Positions 16,815 through 26,360 of a DNA stretch of 64,000 nt are shown piece by piece. The position numbers and the translations under genes are program-made. The stretch spans positions 62,001 through 126,000 of the forward strand of contig NZ_JFKB01000010.1 in assembly GCF_002115745.1 (NCBI RefSeq). The letters run 5' to 3'. Source of the DNA: Thalassospira alkalitolerans. Its GTDB lineage: Bacteria; Pseudomonadota; Alphaproteobacteria; Rhodospirillales; Thalassospiraceae. Position 1 is the first letter of the stretch. The number at the start of each line of letters is the position of its first letter. The notes beneath the pieces are model-generated. The model did not search any database, had not been told where the DNA came from, and saw nothing but the letters and a program-made list of their open reading frames with translations.

Positions 16815-17870
16815 TTAATCAAGGCCCAGCAAACGCCGGTTGGTGGCCTCATCCGTGCCACCATCGGCGAAATCATCAAATGCCTTTTCAGTAACACGAA
16901 TAATGTGATCGCGAATAAAATCCGCACCTTCACGTGCGCCGTCTTCGGGATGTTTCAACGCGCATTCCCATTCCAGCACAGCCCAACCATCAAAATCAAT
17001 TGCCGCAAGCTTGGAAAAAATCGCGCCAAAGTCCACCTGCCCGTCTCCAAGCGAACGGAACCGCCCTGCCCGCCCGGCCCAGCTCTGATATCCGGAATAA
17101 ATGCCCTGTCGCCCGGTCGGATTGAATTCCGCATCCTTAACGTGGAACATCTTGATCCGGTCGGCATAAATATCGATGAAATCAAGGTAATCAAGCTGCT
17201 GCAGGACAAAGTGGCTCGGGTCATAAAGAATGTTGCAACGCGGGTGATTTTGAACCCGTTCAAGGAACATCTCGAACGTCACGCCATCAAACAAATCCTC
17301 GCCCGGATGAATTTCGTAACACAGGTTCACACCGGATTCTTCCGCCGCATCAAGGATCGGCAGCCAGCGTTTGGCAAGCTCATCAAAGGCTGTTTCAATC
17401 AACCCCGCCGGACGTTGGGGCCACGGATAAACATAAGGCCATGCCAACGCACCGGAAAATGTCGCATGATCGGAAATGCCCAAATGGCGCGATGCCTTGA
17501 TCGCCGCCTTAACCTGATTGACCGCCCATTCCTGTCGTGCCTTCGGGTTACCACGCACCTCGGGGGCTGCAAAACCATCAAACATTTCATCATAGGCGGG
17601 ATGAACGGCAACCAGTTGCCCCTGAATATGGGTGGAAAGCTCGGTAATCTCGATCCCGTATTCACCCAGAATACCTTTAACCTCGTCACAATACGTCTTG
17701 CTTTCGGCCGCCTTTTCAACATCGAACAGGCGTTTGTCCCAACTGGGGATCTGTACGCCTTTATATCCAAGCGACGACGCCCAACGCCCGATATTGGAAA
17801 GGCTGTCAAACGGGGCCTCATCCCCGGTAAACTGGGCAAGAAAAATAGCCGGTCCCTTAAGCGTTCTCAT
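16815..17870 (-). CDS. Sugar phosphate isomerase/epimerase family protein (AP-endonuclease-2 fold)
   Basis: A 351-residue TIM-barrel protein of the xylose isomerase-like family. Metal-ligand motifs are visible: LCYEIHPGEDLFDG, ILYDPSHFVLQQ, MFHVKDAEF and WAVLEWECALKHPEDG. The second half is close to the family end, with GREGADFIRDHI-type spacing. GAGG lies 5 bases before ATG 17870. It forms a two-gene operon with the Gfo/Idh/MocA protein, downstream of the ribose-type ABC transporter and separated from it by a terminator. Isomerase/epimerase or dehydratase action on a transported sugar or polyol is inferred. Confidence 0.9.
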   Translation of the reverse strand: MRTLKGPAIFLAQFTGDEAPFDSLSNIGRWASSLGYKGVQIPSWDKRLFDVEKAAESKTYCDEVKGILGEYGIEITELSTHIQGQLVAVHPAYDEMFDGFAAPEVRGNPKARQEWAVNQVKAAIKASRHLGISDHATFSGALAWPYVYPWPQRPAGLIETAFDELAKRWLPILDAAEESGVNLCYEIHPGEDLFDGVTFEMFLERVQNHPRCNILYDPSHFVLQQLDYLDFIDIYADRIKMFHVKDAEFNPTGRQGIYSGYQSWAGRAGRFRSLGDGQVDFGAIFSKLAAIDFDGWAVLEWECALKHPEDGAREGADFIRDHIIRVTEKAFDDFADGGTDEATNRRLLGLD

Positions 17871-17926
17871 TACAGCCTCGTATGGTTTTTCCGGGTGGTT
17901 CGGAAATTATGCACGATAAAATAAGA

Positions 17927-17959
17927 AGCCCCGCCTCGCCTGACTGACGCGGCGGGGCT
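17927..17959 (-). terminator. Terminator after the sugar ABC transporter operon
   Basis: AGCCCCGCC (17927-17935) and GGCGGGGCT (17951-17959) give a perfect 9-bp GC stem. On the minus strand it is followed by TCTTATTTTA. It lies 54 bases past the binding-protein gene, so the downstream isomerase pair may have its own promoter or get read-through. Confidence 0.75.
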
Positions 17960-18012
17960 CTGTTACTTACGTATGTCGATGCACTTGGCACCAGACACAT
18001 CCGTCAAACCGC

Positions 18013-18969
18013 TTAGAACGGCGAATCCGGGAAATAGAAGTTCTTGGCATTTTCCTCGGTTACGACAGTCGCGCCCAGAATATAACGGCCTTCGACCGCG
18101 CCATTGGAAACGAACTTCAACACCGTGATATCCATCGCGGTTGCAATCATTGATGGCGGATACAGAACATCAATCGGGGTCAGCTTGTCACCATCCATCA
18201 CGCGTTTGATGATGTCCTTCATGCCAGCTCCGCCGACGATGAACATTTCATCGGTACGATCCGCCTGTTTGATGGCTTCGATCACGCCAAGCGTAATATC
18301 GTCATCCTGCGCCCAGACCGCATCAATTTTCGGAAAGCGTGACAGGAAATCCTGCATGACTTCATAACCGTCATCACGATTCCAATTGGCGTGCTTCATA
18401 TCAAGGACCTCGATATCCGATCCCTCTATTTCTTTCAGGAAACCTTCAACACGCTCTTCATCCACCACGGTTGGAATGCCGCGTAGAATGACAATCTTGC
18501 CTTTGCCATCAAGGCGCTTCTTGATGTATTCACCTGAAACGCGGCCCAGTTCCGGGTTGTTACCCGCAACATAGACATCCTCGATCCCCGGCAGGGAAAG
18601 ACCACGGTCAACCACGGTCACGAACTTGCCTGCTTGCTTGACCTGCTGAACCGGAACGGTCAGCGGATCGGATTCAAACGGCAAAACCACCAGCGCATCG
18701 ATATTTTGCACCGACACCAGATCTTCAAGGTCGTTGGCCTGTTCGGTCGCACCTTTGGCGGTGGCAATGATCACATCGATGTTGGGATATGCTGCCTCGA
18801 TCCGTTTCTCAGCCTCGGCCGCGTGATAGTTCAAACCACCGGCCCAGCCATGGGTCGCAGCCGGGATTGAAACCCCGATTTTGATCTTTTCCTGTGCCAT
18901 TGCACTACCGGATGCCAGACCAAGGCCCATAATACAGGCCGCGCCGAGAAACTTTGTAAACGTTTTCAT
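18013..18969 (-). CDS. Sugar ABC transporter periplasmic binding protein (ribose/RbsB type)
   Basis: A 318-residue exported protein with a Sec signal peptide (residues 1-25, ending SAMAQ) and a Peripla_BP_4 fold: IKIGVSIPAATHGWAGG at the N-terminus, VVLPFESDPLT, VVDRGLSLP, the hinge-region AQDDDITLGVIEAI and GGAGMKDII. It collects a pentose, hexose or polyol for the ABC permease and ATPase upstream in the operon. The ligand cannot be called. It is the last gene before the terminator. Confidence 0.92.
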   Translation of the reverse strand: MKTFTKFLGAACIMGLGLASGSAMAQEKIKIGVSIPAATHGWAGGLNYHAAEAEKRIEAAYPNIDVIIATAKGATEQANDLEDLVSVQNIDALVVLPFESDPLTVPVQQVKQAGKFVTVVDRGLSLPGIEDVYVAGNNPELGRVSGEYIKKRLDGKGKIVILRGIPTVVDEERVEGFLKEIEGSDIEVLDMKHANWNRDDGYEVMQDFLSRFPKIDAVWAQDDDITLGVIEAIKQADRTDEMFIVGGAGMKDIIKRVMDGDKLTPIDVLYPPSMIATAMDITVLKFVSNGAVEGRYILGATVVTEENAKNFYFPDSPF

Positions 18970-19034
18970 TTAAGCTTCCTCCTGATCAAAAAATGATTCT
19001 GTTCGTCATCTTTAAGCCGGACGTTGATCGCCGG

Positions 19035-20048
19035 TTATTTGCTTTTCTTGCGTCGCCAATCCCCGCGCTGCAGGAAAACGGCAACGATAATGATCAGCCC
19101 CTGAACAGCCCCGTTCAGGTAATTACTGATCGCATCGGTAAGGTTTAAAATATTGCCAATCGTGGTCAGCATAATCGCACCGATCACCGTGCCCCATATC
19201 CGCCCGTAACCACCCTTAAGCATGGTGCCGCCGATAATCACGGCTGCGATGGCTTCAAGTTCCCAAAGAACACCGGTTGAACTCGATGCCGACCCCAGAC
19301 GCGGCACATAGATAATCGTCGCAACCGAGACACAAATCCCCTGAATGACATAGGTCATGGTCTTGACCCGGTCGACATGGATCGCGGAATAGCGCGCCAC
19401 CTGTTCGTTCGAACCAATGGCAAAACATTTGCGCCCGAACGGCGTCATATTCAGCAAAACATACCCGGCAACCGCCACCGCCAGAAACACCAGAACCGGC
19501 ACCGGAATGCCAAGCAGATCCCCGTAATAAACCGGCCGATACGTCCCGCGTATTTCGAAGTCCAGCGACAACGTCCCACCATCGGCCATATAGGTTACAA
19601 GCGAGCGATAAATACCCATGGTACCAAGTGTCACAATAAAGGCTTCGATCTTGCCTTTTGTACTCACCAGACCATTAATCGCCCCGGCGCCAATACCCAA
19701 AACAATGCTGAGCACGACACCGATCAAAACGGTTTCAAGCCCCGGCCCCAAAGTTTCAACCAACCCGTTCATCACGACAATCATCGCGCCGGAAATAAAG
19801 GCTGCCATCGATCCGACCGACAGATCAATTCCCCCAGCGGTAATCACGAATGTTGCGCCTACGGCAATGATGCCGATAAAGGCCGAGCGGGTAAAAATGT
19901 TGGAAAGGTTGCCGCTGCTCAGGAATGCGTCATTGATCGAAGTCCCCAGAATAAACAGCAGAACAAGGGCCAGAAACGGGCCAAGCGCCTTGAAATCGAT
20001 TGAAAAACGGGACGATGCATTTTGCCCGCTACGTTCAAGTCCGCTCAT
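19035..20048 (-). CDS. Sugar ABC transporter permease (RbsC type)
   Basis: A 337-residue integral membrane protein with about 8-10 helices and the RbsC signature [15 protein letters not shown] near residue 70, then [23 protein letters not shown] 20048 is chosen: it overlaps the ATPase gene end by 14 bases and has GGGAG 9 bases upstream, while a longer start would add 38 residues lying inside the ATPase gene. It works with the ATPase at 20035 and the binding protein at 18013. Confidence 0.9.
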   Translation of the reverse strand: MSGLERSGQNASSRFSIDFKALGPFLALVLLFILGTSINDAFLSSGNLSNIFTRSAFIGIIAVGATFVITAGGIDLSVGSMAAFISGAMIVVMNGLVETLGPGLETVLIGVVLSIVLGIGAGAINGLVSTKGKIEAFIVTLGTMGIYRSLVTYMADGGTLSLDFEIRGTYRPVYYGDLLGIPVPVLVFLAVAVAGYVLLNMTPFGRKCFAIGSNEQVARYSAIHVDRVKTMTYVIQGICVSVATIIYVPRLGSASSSTGVLWELEAIAAVIIGGTMLKGGYGRIWGTVIGAIMLTTIGNILNLTDAISNYLNGAVQGLIIIVAVFLQRGDWRRKKSK

Positions 20049-21594
20049 GAACAGACACTCCCTCTTGGCCTGAAATTCCTGTCGCATGCCGCATGATTTC
20101 ATGTTCGTTGCGGTCGTTTCCTTCAAGAATGCCGGTAATGCGCCCCGCCGCCATGACCGCAATACGATCCGACAGACCCAGCATTTCTGGCATTTCCGAC
20201 GACAGTAAAATGACGGATTTTCCGCGATCGGTCAGATCGCCGATAAAATGATAAATCTGGCTTTTTGTGCCAATATCGATGCCGCGCGTTGGCTCGTCGA
20301 TAATGACAATATCGGGATCGGTTTCCATGACCTTGGCCAGCAAAAGCTTTTGCTGGTTGCCACCTGAAAAATCACCAACCTTGGCTTTGCGATCCGCCGC
20401 CCGGATATCAAAGGCGGCAATTGCCCGCTCAAGAGCGGCTTCTTCGGCTTTGCGATCAAGGATCACACGCCCGAACTTTTCAAGCGCCAACAAAGTCAGG
20501 TTTGGCCGCATATCCATATTCAGCAACAACCCGCTGCCTTTACGGTCCTTGGTCAAATAGGCAATGCCACAATCCTTGGCATCTTGCAGGCTGGAAATCC
20601 GGACCGGTTTGCCATTACGCTCAATCACACCCGATGATTTTTCGCGCAGGCCAATGATCGCTTCCATCAATGCCGTTCGCCCCGCACCAACGATCCCGGC
20701 GAAACCAAGCACTTCACCCTTGTGAAGATCAAAACTCGCATCGCGCACCTGACCGGCAAGCGATAGATCGCGGACCGAAAGAACAATCGGTGCACTGGTA
20801 TCAGAAACCCGATCCGGGAACATTTGCGTGATATCGCGCCCAACCATCAAACGCGCCATGTCATCCTTTGTCAGTTCGGCAACCGGCTCGGTAATGATAT
20901 GGCGGCCATCGCGTAACACGGTGACCCGGTCCGCAATGGCTTTGATTTCATCAAGCTTGTGGGAAATATAAAGGATCGCAACACCCTGCTCGCGCAGGCG
21001 CCTGATCTGATCAAACAGGATATCGACCTCGCGCCCGGTCAGAACCGCTGTTGGTTCATCAAGGATCAGGATGTCGGCCTTCTTGCTCAGCGCCTTGGCG
21101 ATTTCGACCATCTGGCGATCAGATACCGCAAGATCACGGATCCGCGCACGGGGATCAACGTTGCATTGCAATTGGCTCAGCAACCGTTTGGCTTCAGCGC
21201 GCATTGCGACTTTATCAAGGAACCAGCCGCGCTTGATCTCGCGGCCCAAAAAGATGTTTTCCTCGACCGTCAATTGCTCGGCCAGATTAAGTTCCTGATG
21301 GATCAGGATTACACCATGGGCTTCGCCCACCGCACTATCAGCAAAACTGACATTGGCACCATCAAGGACAAGCTCACCTTCGGTCGGTTGGTGATAACCC
21401 GACAGGATTTTAACCAAAGTCGATTTACCTGCGCCGTTTTCCCCCAAAAGCGCATGGACTTCACCAGCTCGCAAATCGATGGAAACATCAAAAAGCACCT
21501 GGGCAGGCCCAAAAGATTTGCAAATCTTCCGCCCGGAAAGGCGCAATTCGCCCCCGATACCGGGATCAACGGCATCACCAGCCGTATCCGTCAT
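20035..21594 (-). CDS. Sugar ABC transporter ATP-binding protein (RbsA/MglA type, two ABC domains)
   Basis: A 519-residue protein with two ATPase domains. The first has a Walker A at residues 51-59 (GENGAGKST), a weak signature and [16 protein letters not shown]. The second has the degenerate loop [11 protein letters not shown], signature FSGGNQQK and [14 protein letters not shown]. This layout is typical of monosaccharide importers. It is the first gene of the operon, divergent from the LacI gene, with two operator palindromes 55-89 bases before its start. Confidence 0.93.
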   Translation of the reverse strand: MTDTAGDAVDPGIGGELRLSGRKICKSFGPAQVLFDVSIDLRAGEVHALLGENGAGKSTLVKILSGYHQPTEGELVLDGANVSFADSAVGEAHGVILIHQELNLAEQLTVEENIFLGREIKRGWFLDKVAMRAEAKRLLSQLQCNVDPRARIRDLAVSDRQMVEIAKALSKKADILILDEPTAVLTGREVDILFDQIRRLREQGVAILYISHKLDEIKAIADRVTVLRDGRHIITEPVAELTKDDMARLMVGRDITQMFPDRVSDTSAPIVLSVRDLSLAGQVRDASFDLHKGEVLGFAGIVGAGRTALMEAIIGLREKSSGVIERNGKPVRISSLQDAKDCGIAYLTKDRKGSGLLLNMDMRPNLTLLALEKFGRVILDRKAEEAALERAIAAFDIRAADRKAKVGDFSGGNQQKLLLAKVMETDPDIVIIDEPTRGIDIGTKSQIYHFIGDLTDRGKSVILLSSEMPEMLGLSDRIAVMAAGRITGILEGNDRNEHEIMRHATGISGQEGVSVHERT

Positions 21595-21648
21595 GAATGT
21601 AACCTCCCTCGCGTCGCATTAATGCGATCAACTTTTGATTGCCTTTTG

Positions 21649-21683
21649 TGTAAACGTTTTCATTATTTATGTAAACCTTTACA
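21649..21683. promoter_or_regulatory. Two LacI-family operators between sugar ABC operon and lacI-type gene
   Basis: TGTAAACGTTTTCA (21649-21662) and TGTAAACCTTTACA (21670-21683) are both two-fold symmetric around a central CG or CC, as bound by LacI-family repressors. Their centres are 21 bp apart, two helical turns, so two dimers could sit on the same face. They lie in the 197-base divergent region and could control both directions. Confidence 0.75.
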
Positions 21684-21791
21684 TTTACAATCTGGTGACC
21701 AAAATCACACCACCCGTTATAGGAATTCATTCGGATATCGCGGGGCATCAATGCCGCTAGACAGCCCATCAGCGGCAGAGTAGGAAGAACA

Positions 21792-22823
21792 ATGATCGAA
21801 AAAACCGCGACGATTGAAGATGTTGCCGAACATGCCGGGGTATCGATTGCCACCGTCAGCCGCGCATTGCACAAACCGCAAGTCGTTTCCGAAAAAACGC
21901 GTGAAAAAGTACAAACCGCCATTGCCGTGACGGGTTACACTGCCAATGTCATGGCGCGAAATCTGCGTCTGAACCGGTCTGGCATGATCCTTTTGCTGGT
22001 GCCAGACATCGGAAACCCTTTCTTTTCGGCGATTCTATCGGGCATTGAACAAGGTGCCAGCAAAGCCGGATACAACGTGTTGATTGGCGACACCCAAAAC
22101 GAACCCGAACGCGAAGCAACCTATGCCGCGTATCTGCGCAGCAATCAGGCAGATGGGATGATCCTGCTGAATGGGCGCCTGCCCGCGCCACTTGCCAACA
22201 CACCGCGCGGGATAACACCGCCGGTCGTCATTGCCTGCGAACGCATTCCGGGCTGCAATTTACCGACTGTCATTATCGACAACGAAAAAGCTGCCTATAT
22301 TGCAACCCGCCATCTGCGGGAATTCGGCCATACACGAATTGCCCATATTGCGGGCCCCGCCAGCAATATCCTGACAACAGATCGCGCCGCGGGCTATCAA
22401 CGCGCACTCGCAGAAGCAAACATAAAAACCAATTCTTCGCTGGTTTATGGTGCAGACTTTTCAATAGAAGCAGGCATCAAAGCCGCAAGAGCCTTGCTAA
22501 ACGATGCGCCAAACCGCCCGACCGCATTTTTCTGTGCGTCTGACGGCATGGCCATCGGGGTCATTGTTGCAGCCAAGGAAATCGGCCTGCGCGTGCCCGA
22601 AGATATTTCTGTCGTCGGATTTGACGACATTTACCTAGCCGCCAATTACGACCCACCCCTTACCACCGTGCGCCAACCCCAGCGCCGCCTTGGCGAACAG
22701 GCAATATCCCTGTTACTCGCCGGGCTGGATAAAACCGAGACACAGACCGTGCCGACGGAAAATCCGGTGATTGTTCCGACGGAACTGATTGTCCGAAAAA
22801 GCTCTGGCCCTTGTCCAACCTGA
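21792..22823 (+). CDS. LacI-family transcriptional regulator of the sugar ABC operon
   Basis: A 343-residue repressor. Its N-terminal helix-turn-helix and hinge read ATIEDVAEHAGVSIATVSRA (residues 4-23) and then a periplasmic-binding-like ligand domain (65-335) with PDIGNPFFSAI, CERIPG, FCASDGMAIGV and DISVVGFDD. AGGAAG lies 7 bases before the ATG. The gene is divergent from the ribose-type ABC operon and two matching palindromes lie between them, so it is very likely the local repressor. The inducer would be the transported sugar or a derivative. Confidence 0.92.
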   Translation: MIEKTATIEDVAEHAGVSIATVSRALHKPQVVSEKTREKVQTAIAVTGYTANVMARNLRLNRSGMILLLVPDIGNPFFSAILSGIEQGASKAGYNVLIGDTQNEPEREATYAAYLRSNQADGMILLNGRLPAPLANTPRGITPPVVIACERIPGCNLPTVIIDNEKAAYIATRHLREFGHTRIAHIAGPASNILTTDRAAGYQRALAEANIKTNSSLVYGADFSIEAGIKAARALLNDAPNRPTAFFCASDGMAIGVIVAAKEIGLRVPEDISVVGFDDIYLAANYDPPLTTVRQPQRRLGEQAISLLLAGLDKTETQTVPTENPVIVPTELIVRKSSGPCPT

Positions 22824-22880
22824 CACTATCAACAACCTGTCCCCGGCCCTATTCCCCTTGGACAGCCTGCGTAACGGCAA

Positions 22881-23366
22881 TCATCGGTTGGCGATCTTTT
22901 TCCATTCCTCGTAAACTGCACGGGCCCGGTCTGTATGATCATCGCTTGATTTGGGCTTTTCAGATGCGAATATTTCAAATCGAATACCATTTGGATCACG
23001 AATGAACAGACGGCGCGATGTTCCATCATCCTCGTTATGATAAACGACCTTGTTCTGAAACAAATGGTTTTGCCAGGCAATGACATCGCGCGGCGCATCA
23101 CAACGCAACCCGATATGAAACACCTCATCGGGCATATCAGAGGCATCAGGATAAGGCCCCGTATCAGCAGGCCAGTCAAAAAATGACAGGCGCGTCCCAT
23201 CGGACAGCGCAAAGGTAATCAACAGATAATCGCTTTTCCAGGATGGACTGTAACCGCTTTCGGCGTGGACAAGTCTGGCCTTCAAAACGCGCGAATAAAA
23301 ATCATCCGTTGCCGCAAGGTCGCGGGTTGGAAAGGCCAAGTGATCGACACGAACGGGTGCAGGCAT
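22881..23366 (-). CDS. Glyoxalase/VOC-family protein
   Basis: A 161-residue vicinal-oxygen-chelate protein with two beta-alpha-beta-beta-beta modules: VRVDHLAFPTRDLAATDDFY at the start, EVFHIGLRCD in the middle and LFIRDPNGIRFEIFA near the end. His and Glu at the family's metal positions are present. ATG 23366 is chosen because GAGGAGG lies 5 bases upstream. It is a single gene convergent with the LacI gene. It could be a glyoxalase, dioxygenase or resistance protein; nothing in the context decides. Confidence 0.85.
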   Translation of the reverse strand: MPAPVRVDHLAFPTRDLAATDDFYSRVLKARLVHAESGYSPSWKSDYLLITFALSDGTRLSFFDWPADTGPYPDASDMPDEVFHIGLRCDAPRDVIAWQNHLFQNKVVYHNEDDGTSRRLFIRDPNGIRFEIFASEKPKSSDDHTDRARAVYEEWKKIANR

Positions 23367-23910
23367 GGAAGCCTCCTCATTTGTCGCTTTGGACAATGCA
23401 ATTCACTATAAAACTTAGTCACCACATGCCAAGGGTCAAGTCGTGGGAACCACATCATTTAAGTCGTACGATTATGCAAAAGCCGACATTTAATGATACT
23501 GTTACCTGATGTCTTGATCAGCACTTCCATGCGCGATGTTGATACACACTTTGACGCGGCCCAAGTTTCATGAAACCGCAATCTGTTACTGACGACTGTT
23601 GATACCCACATAGAATCAAGTCATTAACGGCACTTGGGGCTTAATACGGACATGCCGCAACCGGCCGCGCAAACAACATAAACATGCGTAAAATGGACAT
23701 AGTGTTGACCACAATGTTCCTCGCTGCTATTGGGGCGCGGCGCATGCGATAAAGATACCAAATACCGTTGCATCGATGGTGTTAAATACGTCGGCAAAAA
23801 TCGGACTTGAACGCCGAATTTTCGGGGAATGTTTACCGGTCAACGGACGTTTTCCGCATTGTCTTTTCGGTCCCTGAAAACAGGGCCCTTGGTCAAGGAA
23901 CCAGAACACG
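23367..23910. other. Long intergenic region upstream of the carboxynorspermidine genes
   Basis: No convincing gene in 544 bases. It must hold the promoters of the divergent VOC and nspC genes. Visible elements are an imperfect repeat TTGTC/GACAA (23381-23396), a CCGAATTTTCGG palindrome near 23813, and an imperfect hairpin (GGTCCCTG, AAAA loop, CAGGGCCC at 23869-23888) just before the nspC ribosome site. None is diagnostic of a known riboswitch. Confidence 0.4.
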
Positions 23911-25008
23911 ATGGCGCATACGCCCTATTATTTGATCGATAAATCGAAACTTCTGCGCAACATGGAAAAGATCGCCTATGTGCGCGAACATTCCGGCGCA
24001 AAGGCGTTGCTGGCATTGAAATGTTTTGCGACCTGGTCGGTCTTTGATTTCATGTCGGACTATATGGATGGCACGACGTCATCGTCACTTTACGAAGTGA
24101 AACTTGGCCGCGCCAAATTCGGCAAGGAAACCCATGCCTATAGCGTCGCTTATTCCGATGACGAAATCAAAGAAGTCATCGAAAACGCCGACAAGATCAT
24201 TTTCAATTCTATCAGTCAGCTGACCCGCTTTGCCGATGCCGCATCGGGCATTGTGCGCGGTCTTCGCCTTAACCCACAGGTTTCGACATCGAGCTTTGAT
24301 CTGGCCGATCCGGCACGCCCGTTTTCACGCCTTGGCGAATGGGACGTTGCCAAGGTCGAAGCCGTCATGGATCGCATTTCCGGCTTTATGATTCACAATA
24401 ACTGTGAAAACAGCGATTTCGACCTGTTTGATAAAATGCTGACCGATATCGAAGACAAATTCAGATCGCTGCTATCGCGTGTTGAATGGGTCAGTCTGGG
24501 CGGCGGCATCCATTTCACCGGCGAAAACTATCCGATTGATAAATTCTGTGCCCGCCTGCGTGCATTTTCAGAAAAATATGGCGTTCAGGTTTATCTGGAA
24601 CCGGGCGAAGCCTCGATCACCAAAAGCACAACGCTTGAGGTTACGGTCCTTGATACCCTGTTCAATGGCAAAAACCTTGCCATCGTTGATAGCTCAATCG
24701 AAGCCCATATGCTTGATCTGCTGATTTATCGCGAACCGGCAAAAATTGAACCGAACACGGGCAATCATCCCTATATGATCTGTGGCAAATCCTGTCTTGC
24801 CGGTGATGTTTTTGGCGAGTTTTCATTCGAGAACGCGATCAAGGTCGGTGACCGGATTTCGATCCAGGATGCGGCCGGATATACCATGGTCAAAAAGAAC
24901 TGGTTTAACGGTGTTGGTATGCCGTCCATTGTGATCAAGGAACTTGACGGCAGCGAACGCGTTATTCGTGAATTCACTTTCGACGACTATGTATCGAGCC
25001 TTTCCTAA
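23911..25008 (+). CDS. nspC: Carboxynorspermidine/carboxyspermidine decarboxylase
   Basis: A 365-residue PLP enzyme of the alanine racemase-fold decarboxylases. The PLP Lys is K37 in LLALKCFATW, the Gly-rich phosphate site is in SLGGGIHFTG, LEPGEA follows near residue 230, and the substrate-binding motif CGKSCLAGDVFG lies near residue 290. This pattern separates the family from diaminopimelate and ornithine decarboxylases. It removes CO2 from carboxy(nor)spermidine to give (nor)spermidine, the second step after the synthase encoded next. Confidence 0.93.
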   Translation: MAHTPYYLIDKSKLLRNMEKIAYVREHSGAKALLALKCFATWSVFDFMSDYMDGTTSSSLYEVKLGRAKFGKETHAYSVAYSDDEIKEVIENADKIIFNSISQLTRFADAASGIVRGLRLNPQVSTSSFDLADPARPFSRLGEWDVAKVEAVMDRISGFMIHNNCENSDFDLFDKMLTDIEDKFRSLLSRVEWVSLGGGIHFTGENYPIDKFCARLRAFSEKYGVQVYLEPGEASITKSTTLEVTVLDTLFNGKNLAIVDSSIEAHMLDLLIYREPAKIEPNTGNHPYMICGKSCLAGDVFGEFSFENAIKVGDRISIQDAAGYTMVKKNWFNGVGMPSIVIKELDGSERVIREFTFDDYVSSLS

Positions 25009-25059
25009 CAAAGGCACTTTGGGTTTCATCTATTCAAAAAAGGGAGTTTTTGGCCCGAG

Positions 25060-26301
25060 ATGAAGAAGAACGTTCTGATTATCGGCGCAGGTGGCGTCGC
25101 ACAGGTGGTCGCGCACAAATGTGCACAGCATAATGATGTGCTTGGCGATATCCATATTGCGTCGCGCACGGCGGAAAAATGCCAAAACATCATCAATAGC
25201 ATCCATGAAAAGAAAAGCCTGAAAAACCCAGGCATTCTTGAAGGTCACGCGCTTGACGCGACCGATGTCGATGCCACGGCTGCATTGATCAAAAAGACCG
25301 GTTGCGAAATCGTCATTAATGTTGGTTCGCCCTTCGTCAATATGCCGGTTATGTCGGCATGTATCAAAACCGGTGTCGCCTATCTTGATACCGCCATCCA
25401 CGAAGAGCAGGATAAAATCTGCGAAACGCCGCCATGGTATGCGAACTATGAGTGGAAGCGCCGCGAAGAATGCGAAAAAGCCGGGATCACCGCGATCCTT
25501 GGCATCGGTTTTGATCCGGGTGTTGTGAATGCCTATGCCAAGCTGGCCGTCGAAGACTATTTCGACAAAATTGACTCGATTGACATCATCGACATCAATG
25601 CCGGTAGCCATGGCAAATATTTTGCCACCAATTTCGACCCGGAAATCAATTTCCGCGAATTCACCGGCACGGTCTATTCCTGGCAAGACAGTGAATGGAA
25701 ATCGAACAAAATGTTCGAGATCAAAAAAGTCTGGGACATGCCGGTCGTTGGTGAAAGCCAGACCTTCATGACCGGCCATGACGAGGTTCACTCTCTATCG
25801 CAGAACCTTGATGTGCCCAATGTTCGTTTCTGGATGGGCTTTGGTGATCACTACGTCAATGTGTTCACGGTTCTAAACAGCATTGGCCTTCTTTCTGAAA
25901 AACCCGTCACCACGGCCGAGGGACTTGAAGTCGTACCGCTTAAGGTCGTAAAGGCCTGCCTGCCCGATCCAAGCTCGCTGGCACCAAATTACACCGGCAA
26001 AACCTGCATCGGTGATTTGGTCAAGGGCACCAAGGACGGCAAGGAAACCGAGGTCCTGATCTATAACGTTGCGGATCACAAGGATGCCTATAACGAAGTC
26101 GGCAGCCAAGGCATTTCCTATACCGCTGGTGTGCCGCCGGTTGCGGCCGCCATGTTGATCGCAACTGGCGAATGGGATGTTAAAAAGATGGCCAATGTCG
26201 AAGACTTGCCATCCAAACCGTTCCTGAACCTTTTGAACGGCATGGGTCTTCCGACCCGCATCAAAGATGCCAACGGCGACCGGGCACTTGATTTCGCGTA
26301 A
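25060..26301 (+). CDS. Carboxynorspermidine/carboxyspermidine synthase (saccharopine dehydrogenase family)
   Basis: A 413-residue NAD(P)H-dependent enzyme that condenses aspartate semialdehyde with diaminopropane or putrescine. The Rossmann motif IIGAGGVAQVVAHK is at residues 6-19, and family segments NVGSPFVNMPV, ILGIGFDPGVVNAYAK and YTAGVPPVAAAMLI follow. It is 51 bases after nspC and shares its terminator, making a two-gene polyamine pathway that does not need S-adenosylmethionine. Whether the product is spermidine or norspermidine cannot be told. Confidence 0.92.
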   Translation: MKKNVLIIGAGGVAQVVAHKCAQHNDVLGDIHIASRTAEKCQNIINSIHEKKSLKNPGILEGHALDATDVDATAALIKKTGCEIVINVGSPFVNMPVMSACIKTGVAYLDTAIHEEQDKICETPPWYANYEWKRREECEKAGITAILGIGFDPGVVNAYAKLAVEDYFDKIDSIDIIDINAGSHGKYFATNFDPEINFREFTGTVYSWQDSEWKSNKMFEIKKVWDMPVVGESQTFMTGHDEVHSLSQNLDVPNVRFWMGFGDHYVNVFTVLNSIGLLSEKPVTTAEGLEVVPLKVVKACLPDPSSLAPNYTGKTCIGDLVKGTKDGKETEVLIYNVADHKDAYNEVGSQGISYTAGVPPVAAAMLIATGEWDVKKMANVEDLPSKPFLNLLNGMGLPTRIKDANGDRALDFA

Positions 26302-26331
26302 ATCGCGACCCCACGCGATCCAATGACAAAC

Positions 26332-26360
26332 GGCGGGCATGATGCCCGCCATTTTTATTT
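26332..26360. terminator. Intrinsic terminator after the carboxynorspermidine genes
   Basis: GGCGGGC (26332-26338) pairs with GCCCGCC (26344-26350) around a 5-base loop, followed by ATTTTTATTT. It ends the plus-strand polyamine operon; the AT tract overlaps the 3' end of the convergent Lrp gene. Confidence 0.85.

Noticed and set aside
16905-17924. Long plus-strand open frame (339 codons) over the isomerase-like gene
   Set aside because: The minus strand codes a well-conserved TIM-barrel protein there; the plus-strand product has no domain and reads like a shadow.
23727-23909. 60-codon minus-strand frame just upstream of nspC
   Set aside because: No ribosome site, and it would occupy the nspC leader; no similarity recognised.
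25030-25791. Antisense frame of 253 codons over the carboxynorspermidine synthase gene
   Set aside because: Shadow of a strongly supported gene; the amino acid mix is not protein-like.
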